From the NCBI GenBank assembly GCA_964442285.1, contig CAYTZH010000001.1, positions 310,001-374,000 of the forward strand: DNA of 64,000 nucleotides. The letters are read 5' to 3'. Of the stretch, positions 50,801-58,978 are shown piece by piece. The DNA is from CAYTZH01 sp964442285. GTDB taxonomy: Bacteria > Myxococcota_A > UBA9160 > JAFDET01. Position 1 is the first letter of the stretch, and each line of letters starts with the position of its first letter. A model generated the notes under the pieces. The model ran no database searches. It was not told the origin of the DNA and was given only the letters and a program-made list of their open reading frames with translations. The position numbers and the translations under genes were made by a program.

Positions 50801-51414
50801 CCGCCGTCTCCGCGGCCGCCCACGAGGCGGTGGCGTCCGCTGCGGAGCCCGACGGCCCGCGGGTGCCCCGCGCCGCGGACCGGGTGGCGGCGTCGGTCGG
50901 GACGGCCCTGCACCGGGCGCTCGAGCACTTCGACCCGCGCGCCGATCGGGAGCGCGCGCTCGCCGAGGGCGCGCTCCGCATCGAACGCTGCCTCGAGGGC
51001 GCTCTCGGCGGCGACGAGCTCGAGGGCGCCCGCGCGCGCGCCAGCGCCCTGTGGGAGCGCTTCGGCGCGGGGCCGCTGTGCGCGCGCCTGGAGGAGCTGG
51101 GACCGCGCGTGCTGGCCCGGGAGCTGCCGGTGCTCCTGCCCCCGGAGCGGCTGCCCGAGAGCGCCGCCGCCGGCTTCGTGGCCGGCGTGGTCGACCTGCT
51201 CTACCGGGATCCGGCCGGCGATGCGCTCGTCGTGGCGGACTACAAGACCGATCGGATCGCGGGCGAGGCGGATCTCGCGGCGCGGGTGGAACGCTACGCG
51301 GGGCAGGGCCGGGGCTACGTGCGCGCGATCGAGAGCGCACTGGGGCTGCCGGCGCCGCCCCCCTTCGAGCTCTGGTTCCTCGACGCCGGGGTGATCCGCC
51401 GGATCCCCGGCTAG
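47857..51414 (+). CDS. addA: AddA-like ATP-dependent helicase-nuclease (UvrD superfamily)
   Basis: 1185 residues. Superfamily 1 motifs appear in order: VLEAGAGTGKTATL (Walker A, about residue 32), AITFTEAAAAEMATR (Ia), LLVDEFQDTD (II), VGDPKQSIYGWRNAD (III), VNHRSA (IV), VQVLTIHKAKGLAFDHVYVL (V) and RTLYVALTRARRRLVI (VI). The C-terminal RecB-like nuclease has VVADYKTDRI. Together with AddB it unwinds and trims broken DNA ends up to a Chi-like sequence. The ATG overlaps the addB stop. No recF/recO or recBCD gene is in the window. Confidence 0.88.
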   Translation: MSDATARDAIARDARARRAAQTEFRRPLVLEAGAGTGKTATLVARVAVWCLGPGWARAVACGEGRSDAALAADVLRRVVAITFTEAAAAEMATRFGELLVKVAEERIPGWLDVEHLPPSPERRSRARALLAALDQLAVRTIHAFCRRLLAEHPLEAGVHPQLAVDADERALKEVTREVVEAALPELLGAAEASLRLARAGRAPADVEEALLALLRQGVPEDGLRDDPLEPARRAAALGRCSARIAALVALDAGRLAALGGRASKAAEVSDALAALADRVAAEGSLEDVVRAARAVDPARVRRWAKGEFGQAEQRALADDAEAFCRAAAEAAPAVAHLARLDPALLDAARVVLDPLLARIHGELRRRGAAPFPTLLQGAHRLLRRSRDVARRLRRRIDQLLVDEFQDTDALQCEILARLVLDAPEEERPGLFLVGDPKQSIYGWRNADLAAYDAFVARVEALGGERHPLVVNHRSAPEILDEVERVIAPAMHPEPGIQPDFQRLHPGPGAPEAFRRAAWAPVEHWVSWAWDAQTGTPARTRAREAAELEARAVARDLRRLHDEHGVAWSAIGLLFRGAGDLECYLAALRRVGVPFAVEGDRSFYQRREVVDAAALVRCVLDPGDQLALLSLLRSSVVGVPDAALVPLWREFLPAAVAMLDARRPAHTDAALAAAARAAAAVPKDVPGLERVAGWPRSLETALRSIAALRASFEEDPADVFVERLRTSLLFEATEARRHLGAYRVANLERLFGDVLAALEQGEGDPAALLRAMRSDVAERREAQEGRPPEAAESAVQVLTIHKAKGLAFDHVYVLQLNKGPGGAAAARAERGADGALEYALFGAPTPGYDAVEARHRDVEEAERVRTLYVALTRARRRLVIAGLRRDFAVQARGESHVALIERGRPAPDLPALMGERAAAGDAFADAEGARWVFPALAADAAYPGTAPAEAAAFPDLPAVAAHARRLASARTQVLADRGRAFGAAVSAAAHEAVASAAEPDGPRVPRAADRVAASVGTALHRALEHFDPRADRERALAEGALRIERCLEGALGGDELEGARARASALWERFGAGPLCARLEELGPRVLARELPVLLPPERLPESAAAGFVAGVVDLLYRDPAGDALVVADYKTDRIAGEADLAARVERYAGQGRGYVRAIESALGLPAPPPFELWFLDAGVIRRIPG

Positions 51415-51534
51415 GCGCCGGGCCGGTATCGCGCAGAGGACGTGTTATCCTCCTCGCCCACCGCGCATCCGCGGAATTCATCGACACCACTGCCGCCATG
51501 CCACCATCGCCATCCGGCAGGAGGGGAGCGGAGC

Positions 51535-52506
51535 ATGAGCCGCGAGACGACGGCGCTGGATCTGCACGATTTCGGGCTCGACGTGGAGGAGTTCCTGGGC
51601 GATGCCCTCGCGGGCCTGCGCGGGAACCCGAAGACGCTTCCGTGCAAGTACTTCTACGACGAGCGGGGCTCCCGGCTCTTCGACCGGATCTGCGAGCTGC
51701 CCGAGTACTACCCCACGCGGACCGAGCGCGGGATCATGGAGCGCTGCGGCGGCGAGATGGCCGCGGCCCTCGGCCCCGACTGCCTGCTGATCGAGTACGG
51801 AAGCGGGAGCAGCCTCAAGACCCGGATCCTTCTCGACCACCTGGAGACGCCGGCGGGGTACGTACCGCTGGACATCTCCCGCGAGCACCTGCTGCGCTCC
51901 GCGGAGGACCTCTCCGCCGCCTACCCGGGCCTCGAGGTGCTGCCGGTCTGCGCCGACTACACCGGCGACTACCAGGTTCCCGAGCCGAAGCGTCCGGCGC
52001 GACGGCGGGCGGTCTACTTCCCGGGCTCGACCATCGGCAACTTCACCCGCGAGCAGGCGCGCGACTTCCTGGTCCACGCCGCCGAGGTCTGTGGCGACGG
52101 CGGTGGGCTGCTCGTCGGCGTGGACCTGAAGAAGGATCCGGTGGTGCTCGAGCGGGCCTACGACGACGCCCAGGGTGTGACGGCCGCCTTCAACCTGAAC
52201 CTGCTCGAGCGCATGAACCGCGAGCTTCGGGCCGACTTCCGCCTCGACGGCTTCCGCCACCGGGCGATCTGGAACGAGGTCGCCAGCCGGATCGAGATGC
52301 ATCTGGAGAGCGTGGAGGAGCAGGTGGTGCAGATCGACGAGGAGGCCTTCGTCTTCGCCGCGGGCGAGACCATCTGCACCGAGCACTCCCACAAGTACGA
52401 CCTGGCGGACTTCGCCGCCCTGGGCGAGGGGGCCGGCTTCCAAGTGAGCCGGGTCTGGACGGATCCCCTGCGCCTGTTCAGCGTGCAGTACCTGGTCGCC
52501 CGCTGA
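51535..52506 (+). CDS. egtD: L-histidine N(alpha)-methyltransferase, ergothioneine pathway
   Basis: 323 residues, ATG at 51535 behind GAGGGGAGCGGAG. EgtD features: LPCKYFYDERGSRLFDRICELPEYYPTRTERGIM near the N-terminus, the SAM site LIEYGSGSSLKTRILL, and VYFPGSTIGNFTREQARDFL. It trimethylates histidine to hercynine. The sulfur-inserting EgtB is not seen within the window, so it must be elsewhere or the product is hercynine only. It is 10 bases upstream of prpE. The 120-bp region upstream shows no clear promoter. Confidence 0.88.
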   Translation: MSRETTALDLHDFGLDVEEFLGDALAGLRGNPKTLPCKYFYDERGSRLFDRICELPEYYPTRTERGIMERCGGEMAAALGPDCLLIEYGSGSSLKTRILLDHLETPAGYVPLDISREHLLRSAEDLSAAYPGLEVLPVCADYTGDYQVPEPKRPARRRAVYFPGSTIGNFTREQARDFLVHAAEVCGDGGGLLVGVDLKKDPVVLERAYDDAQGVTAAFNLNLLERMNRELRADFRLDGFRHRAIWNEVASRIEMHLESVEEQVVQIDEEAFVFAAGETICTEHSHKYDLADFAALGEGAGFQVSRVWTDPLRLFSVQYLVAR

Positions 52507-52516
52507 GGGAGCCCTC

Positions 52517-54409
52517 GTGAGCTGGGCCGAAGCGCACGCCCGCGCCCTGGCCGATCCCGAGGCCTTCTGGGCCGACGCGGCCGAGGCGGTGCACTGGTTC
52601 CGCCGCTGGGAGCGTGTGCGGGACGACACCCGGGCGCCCTTCGTGCGCTGGTTCGCCGGGGCGACCACCAATACCGCCTACAACGCCCTCGACCGCCACG
52701 TGGAGGCGGGTCGCGGCGACCGCACCGCCCTCGTCTACGACAGCCCCGTGACCGGCACGCTGCGGCGGCTGCGCTTCGACGAGCTCCGCGACCGGGTGGC
52801 CCTCACCGCCGGCGCCCTCCGTCGTCTCGGGGTGGAGCCCGGCGACCGGGTGCTGATCTACATGCCCATGGTGCCCGAGGCGGTCGAGGCCATGCTGGCC
52901 TGCGCGCGGATCGGTGCGGTGCACTCGGTGGTGTTCGGGGGCTTCGCGGCCGACGAGCTGGCCAAGCGCATCGACGACGCCCGGCCGCGGGTGGTGCTCT
53001 CGGCCTCCTGCGGCATCGAGCCCGCCCGGGTGGTGGCCTACAAGCCGCTGCTGGACCGGGCGCTGGCCCTGGCCTCGTCGCCCGTGGAGCGCTGCGTGGT
53101 GCTGCAGCGCCCGGAGCAGTGCGCGGAGCTCGAGCCCCGCCGCGACCTCGACTGGAACGACTGGCTCGCCGGCGCCGAGCCCGCCGACTGGGTGGAGGTG
53201 GCGGCCACCGACCCGCTCTACGTCCTCTACACCTCGGGCACGACCGGCACGCCCAAGGGCGTGGTCCGCGACAACGGCGGCCACGCCGTCGCCCTCGCCT
53301 GGAGCATGCGCCACGTCTACGGCGTGGAGCCCGGGGAGACCTTCTGGGCCGCGTCCGACATCGGCTGGGTGGTCGGTCACTCCTACATCGTCTACGGCCC
53401 GCTCCTGCACGGTTGCACCACCCTTCTCTACGAGGGCAAGCCCGTGGGCACGCCGGACGCCGGAGCCTACGGGCGGGTGCTCGAGGAGCACGGGGTGAAC
53501 GTCTTCTTCACCGCGCCCACCGCGGTGCGCGCGGTCAAGCGCGAGGACCCGGACGCCCGGGGCTTCGCCGCCCGCGACCTCTCCCGCTTCCGCGCCCTCT
53601 TCCTGGCCGGCGAGCGCGCCGATCCCGACACCGTCCGCTGGTGTCGGGAGGCGCTCGGGGTGCCGGTGATCGACCACTGGTGGCAGACCGAGACGGGCTG
53701 GCCCATCGCGGCCAACTGCCTGGGGCTCGAGGCGCTTCCGGTGAAGCCCGGCTCGCCCACGGTGCCGGTGCCGGGCTACGACGTGTCGGTGCTCGACGAC
53801 GCCGGGCGCGCGCTCCCGCCCGGGCAGACCGGCCACGTGGTGCTGCGGCTGCCGCTGCCCCCGGGCTGCCTGCCCACCCTGTGGAACGACGACGCCGGCT
53901 TCCGGCGCGCCTACCTCGAGCGCTTTCCGGGCTTCTACGCCACGGGCGACGCCGGCCACCGCGACGACGACGGCTACCTGTGGATCATGAGCCGCACCGA
54001 CGACATCATCAACGTGGCCGGCCACCGCATCTCCACGGGTCGGCTCGAGGAGGTGCTGGCCGCCCACCCCGACGTCGCCGAGTGCGCGGTGATCGGCGTC
54101 GCCGACGCCCTCAAGGGCCAGGTGCCGGTCGGGCTCCTCGTGCTGAAGGCGGGGGCTGAGCGCTCGCCCGAGGGCGCGGTGGAGGACGCGGTGGCGCTGG
54201 TGCGGGAGCACGTGGGGCCCGTGGCGGCCTTCAAGAGCGCCTGCGTGGTGGATCGGCTGCCGAAGACCCGCTCGGGCAAGGTGCTGCGCGGCACCCTGCG
54301 CCGGCTCGCCGACGGCGAGCCCTGGCGCCTGCCGGCCACCATCGACGACCCCGCCGCCCTCGACGAGGCCGCCGCCGCCCTGGCCACCCTGGGCCTGCCC
54401 GGGCACTAG
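52517..54409 (+). CDS. prpE: Propionyl-CoA synthetase (acetyl-CoA synthetase family)
   Basis: 630 residues from a GTG at 52517. The N-terminal acetyl-CoA-synthase-type domain includes FRRWERVRDDTRAPFVRWFAGATTNTAYNALDRHV. Then come VLYTSGTTGTPKGVVRDNGGH (P-loop), DHWWQTETGWPIAANC, FYATGDAGHRDDDGYLWIMSRTDDIINVAGHRISTGRLEE (hinge) and RLPKTRSGKVLRGTL with the catalytic lysine. The length and motifs match PrpE better than Acs. Propionate activation fits catabolism of steroid fragments, but a link to the distant Ipd operon is speculative. It is 10 bases after egtD. Confidence 0.85.
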   Translation: MSWAEAHARALADPEAFWADAAEAVHWFRRWERVRDDTRAPFVRWFAGATTNTAYNALDRHVEAGRGDRTALVYDSPVTGTLRRLRFDELRDRVALTAGALRRLGVEPGDRVLIYMPMVPEAVEAMLACARIGAVHSVVFGGFAADELAKRIDDARPRVVLSASCGIEPARVVAYKPLLDRALALASSPVERCVVLQRPEQCAELEPRRDLDWNDWLAGAEPADWVEVAATDPLYVLYTSGTTGTPKGVVRDNGGHAVALAWSMRHVYGVEPGETFWAASDIGWVVGHSYIVYGPLLHGCTTLLYEGKPVGTPDAGAYGRVLEEHGVNVFFTAPTAVRAVKREDPDARGFAARDLSRFRALFLAGERADPDTVRWCREALGVPVIDHWWQTETGWPIAANCLGLEALPVKPGSPTVPVPGYDVSVLDDAGRALPPGQTGHVVLRLPLPPGCLPTLWNDDAGFRRAYLERFPGFYATGDAGHRDDDGYLWIMSRTDDIINVAGHRISTGRLEEVLAAHPDVAECAVIGVADALKGQVPVGLLVLKAGAERSPEGAVEDAVALVREHVGPVAAFKSACVVDRLPKTRSGKVLRGTLRRLADGEPWRLPATIDDPAALDEAAAALATLGLPGH

Positions 54410-54430
54410 GATGCGGTCGAGGTCGCGGGC

Positions 54431-55006
54431 CTAGGAGCCGGCCTCGAAGGCGTGGGCCAGGATGCCGAGCATCTTCTCCTCCTCGGCCGAGATCCTGCTG
54501 CCCAGCCCCAGGAAGCCGCCGGCCGCCTCGGCCACGCCGCGGGCGCGGTCCAGGAGGTCGTCCTTGAGGCCCGCGATCTGCGCGGCGGTCAGATCCTCGC
54601 AGAGCGCCTCCACGTAGGTGGTCCAGGCCTCGAGCATGGCACCGTCCGGCCGGTGGACGAGCCAGTGGTCGAAGAGTCCGAAAGCGGGGTGGCGCTGGTC
54701 GATGCCCAGGTCCCTGGCCGCCCGCTCCAGGGCCTCCCGCTCCTTGGGCTCCACGTGGCCGTTGGCCCAGGCCACCTCCACCAGGGGCACCAGGCTCAGG
54801 GCCGCGAAGGTGTCCGCGTTGACGCCGAGCTCGATGAGGCGGTCGAGGGTGGCGAAGTCGTGGATGCGGCTCACCTCCGAGAGCGCCGCGCGGGCGCCCT
54901 CGCGCTCCTGCTTCTCGCGGAGCTCCGTCCGCAGCCGTTCGTTCTCCTTCTGGAAGAACTCCTCTTCCAGCGCCTTCCTGCGGTCGCCCAGCACCTTCTC
55001 GGACAC
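54431..55006 (-). CDS. TerB-like domain protein with an N-terminal coiled coil
   Basis: 191 residues from a GTG at 55006 with a strong GGAGGTGGGG ribosome site. Residues 1-45 are highly charged and helical (LEEEFFQKENERLRTELREKQEREGARAALSEVS), a probable coiled coil. Then a TerB/tellurite-resistance-type bundle: SLVPLVEVAWANGHVEPKEREALERAARDLGID, whose acidic residues may bind metal. The tail carries AEAAGGFLGLGSRISAEEEKMLG. Function is unknown; TerB domains occur in stress and membrane-associated systems. It stands alone, divergent from the ceramidase-like gene. Confidence 0.7.
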   Translation of the reverse strand: MSEKVLGDRRKALEEEFFQKENERLRTELREKQEREGARAALSEVSRIHDFATLDRLIELGVNADTFAALSLVPLVEVAWANGHVEPKEREALERAARDLGIDQRHPAFGLFDHWLVHRPDGAMLEAWTTYVEALCEDLTAAQIAGLKDDLLDRARGVAEAAGGFLGLGSRISAEEEKMLGILAHAFEAGS

Positions 55007-55095
55007 CCCCACCTCCGTTCCCGCCCCCAACGATCTCGCCGACGGGCGTGACCCCCCATTGTCCACGCCGGCGCCCGCAGTTCAACGCCACCGGT

Positions 55096-55118
55096 GCCCG
55101 CAGCATCCAGCTGCGGGC
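55096..55118. promoter_or_regulatory. Hairpin in the divergent gap between the TerB-like and ceramidase-like genes
   Basis: GCCCGCAG (55096-55103) and CTGCGGGC (55111-55118) form an 8-bp perfect stem with a 7-base loop. GTTCAACG occurs on both sides of it (around 55080 and 55126). It may be an operator or a leader hairpin for the GTG-initiated ceramidase-like gene. The rest of the 152-bp gap shows nothing recognisable. Confidence 0.4.
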
Positions 55119-55158
55119 GGCGGTTGTTCAACGGCGCGAAGTTTCCGACATTCCGGGC

Positions 55159-56507
55159 GTGGGAGGTCTGGTCGCCGGCGCTGCGCGGGTGCCCCTCGAT
55201 CCGCCGATCGGCGGGCCGATGATGGGCTACGGCGCGCGCCAGGGCGTCGCCCGGGCCACCCACGACCCCGTGCATGCCCGCGCGCTCTACGCCGCCCGCG
55301 GCGGACGGGCCCTGCTCCTCGTCGAGCTGGAAGTCTGCCTGCTGGCGCCCGACCACGCCCGGCTCGTCCGAGAGCGGGTGGCCGCGCGGACGGGCGTGGC
55401 GCCCGAGGCGATCCTCGTCGGCGCCACCCATACCCACTCGGGCCCGGAGACCGGCTACGTCGCCGCCCTGGCCGGGCGCCCGCCGCCGGCCGAGGTGGGT
55501 CGGCTGGCGGAGAAGGCCGCCCTCGCCGCCATGCAGGCCCGGGACGCCGCGGTTCCCGCCGCGCTGGGGAGCGGACGGGCCGCCGTGCACATCGGCCGCA
55601 ACCGGCGTCGCGCCGACGGGCCCCTCGATGCCGAGGCCCTGGTGATCCGCATCGACCGCCGGGACGGCGGACCCCTGGCCGTGCTCTTCGGCCACGGCTG
55701 CCACCCGACGGTGCTGGGACACGAGAACCTCGACTACTCGGCGGACTGGCCGGGCGCGGCCCTCGCCGCCGTCGAGGCGGCCCACCCGGAGGCCGTCGGC
55801 CTCTTCTTTCTCGGCGCCCATGCCGACGTGGACCCGCGCACCCGCGGCGTCATGGACCTGGCCGTCGAGGGCCAGAGCCTCGGCGTCGACGCCGCCCGCA
55901 TGGTGGCCCTCGGTCGGGAGGCGGGCCTCGCCGTGGCCGAGGCCGCCCACCGGATCCGCGTGGAGGCCGACGCCCCGGTCGGCGCGGCGGCGACCCGGCG
56001 CGTGCTCGACGTGCACGTCCCCGGCCCCGACGGCCGCCGCGCGGCCCTGGAGGCCCTCGACCTGCCCGCCGACGATCCCGTCGGCACCGGCGAGCTCTAC
56101 GCCCTGGCCTCCGAGCGCACCCGGGGGCTGCCGGCGGAGGAGCGTCGCGAGCGCATCGCCCGGGCGCGGACCTACCTGCGCGACCGGACCGCCGCGCGCT
56201 TCGCCGGGGGCGCGCATCCCGCCGTCGAGGTCCAGCTCCTCCAGCTCGGCGACGCCCTGCTGCTCGGGCTGCCGGCCGAGCCCACGGTGGACGTCGGCCT
56301 GGCCTGGAAGGCGCGGGCGCCCTCGCCGCGGGCCTCGCTCGTGGGGATCGCGAACGGCTGGCTGCGTTACCTGCCGCATCCGGACAACTTCGCCGAGCCC
56401 GGCGCCCATCGACACTACGAGGTGCTGATGTCGACCTTCGCTCCCGACGCCGCCCTGCGGCTGCTGGAGGCCGGCGAGGAGCTGGCCGCCAAGCTGGAGC
56501 GCCCGGC

Positions 56508-56511
<4 letters not shown>
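55159..56511 (+). CDS. Neutral/alkaline ceramidase-like hydrolase (N-terminal domain only)
   Basis: 450 residues from a GTG at 55159. The neutral ceramidase N-terminal domain signatures are present: MMGYGARQGV, THTHSGPETGY, LFGHGCHPTVLGHENLDYSADWPG and FFLGAHADVDPR. The THTH and GHGCH histidines should bind zinc. The C-terminal immunoglobulin-like domain of secreted ceramidases and a signal peptide are both absent, so it is probably cytoplasmic and may act on other amides. Its TGA overlaps the asnS start (GTGA at 56508-56511), an unexpected coupling. Confidence 0.75.
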
Positions 56512-57851
<1,340 letters not shown>

Positions 57852-57863
57852 TCGCGCCGCGCG

Positions 57864-57890
57864 GTCTGCGCGCCGTCACGCGGCGCAGAC
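57864..57890. terminator. Possible hairpin terminator between asnS and the glycosyltransferase
   Basis: GTCTGCGC (57864-57871) and GCGCAGAC (57883-57890) make an 8-bp perfect stem around an 11-base loop in the convergent intergenic region. It overlaps the stop of the glycosyltransferase gene. There is no U-tract. Confidence 0.45.
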
Positions 57891-58892
57891 GTAGTCTTCG
57901 AGCTCCCGGAACCCCAGCTCGGCCAGGGCGGCACGGATCTGCGCCCGGGGGCCGGTGCCCGCCACCGACACCACCAGGGGTCGCCGGGGCAGGCTGGCCA
58001 GGGCGTCCGGCGCCACCACCGGCGCGCCGTGGATCCGCTGGTGGAGTCGGCCGGGATGCAGCTCCACGATGTGGCTCGGTCGCTTGCCCCGGGTCGCCAG
58101 GGCGCGGCGGAGCTGGCGGCCGGTGCGGCCGTAGCCCCAGAGCACGTACTCGGCGCTGCCCGCGAGGAAGCCCGCGGCGAGGAAGGCGGCCTTGCAGTCG
58201 GTGAAGCGGAGGTCGGCGTAGCGCGGATCGCGCCCGGACAGACGCCCGTGCCCGCGGCGCCAGCAGAGCAGCCGCCGGGGCACCACCCCGATCTCGTGGC
58301 CGGCGGCCAGCAGGCGCAGCACCAGGTCGTAGTCCTCGGCCCAGTCGACGTCGCGGTAGCCGAACCCGGCCAGCACCGCCCGGCGGATGAGCAGCGCGGG
58401 GTGGGCCACCGGGCACTCGACGAAGGCCTCCTCGCGGACGCGCCGGGGGCTGTCGATCGCGTTCAGCCAGGCCTCGTAGGCCCGCCCGCCCGGGCGCAGG
58501 TCGCGGCGGGGGAACATCCGCACGTGACAGCCCACCGCCGACCAGCCCGGGTGTGCGGCGAGCAGGGCCCGCTGGCGCACCAGACGCTCGCGGTGCATCA
58601 GGTCGTCGGCGTCCATGCGTGCCACCAGCGGCGCGCGGCAGGCGGCCAGGCCCGCGCGCAGGGCCGGGACGATCCCCTCGCGACCCCGCTCCAGCAGGCG
58701 GATCCGCGGGTCCTCCCGGGCCGCCGCCCGGGCCAGACCCGCGCTCGCGTCCCGGCTGCCGTCGTCCACGAGCACGCACTCCCAGTCGGGGTCCGTCTGC
58801 CGGCGCAGGCTGGCCAGGCAGGGAGCCAGGGTGGTGGCGGCGTCGCGTACCGGAATCAGGACCGAGACGCCGGGATTTCCCTGCGCCGCCAT
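57876..58892 (-). CDS. Family 2 glycosyltransferase
   Basis: 338 residues, ATG at 58892. The GT-A fold is clear: VSVLIPVRDAATTLAPCLASLRRQT, CVLVDDGSRDAS, VARMDADDLMHRERL (metal-binding DxD) and DWAEDYDLVLRLL (catalytic ED region). The C-terminal 100 residues (GYGRTGRQLRRALATRGKRPSHIVEL, VSVAGTGPRAQIRAALAELGF) look like a small Rossmann domain, sometimes fused to GT2 enzymes. The acceptor is unknown, probably a cell-surface glycan. It is convergent with asnS and divergent from the rhomboid gene. Confidence 0.82.
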   Translation of the reverse strand: MAAQGNPGVSVLIPVRDAATTLAPCLASLRRQTDPDWECVLVDDGSRDASAGLARAAAREDPRIRLLERGREGIVPALRAGLAACRAPLVARMDADDLMHRERLVRQRALLAAHPGWSAVGCHVRMFPRRDLRPGGRAYEAWLNAIDSPRRVREEAFVECPVAHPALLIRRAVLAGFGYRDVDWAEDYDLVLRLLAAGHEIGVVPRRLLCWRRGHGRLSGRDPRYADLRFTDCKAAFLAAGFLAGSAEYVLWGYGRTGRQLRRALATRGKRPSHIVELHPGRLHQRIHGAPVVAPDALASLPRRPLVVSVAGTGPRAQIRAALAELGFRELEDYVCAA

Positions 58893-58978
58893 ATCTACAG
58901 CTCGGGCCCCGATCGTCCGTTGAGAGGCGCGGGGCCGCGCCGCGGGGCGAGCTGCGCGCGGGCCCCGGGAGCGCGCCC

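Noticed and set aside
44663..51414. A phage-defence island around addBA
   Set aside because: No restriction, abortive-infection or other defence gene was recognised beside addBA; neighbours are an amidotransferase and egtD.
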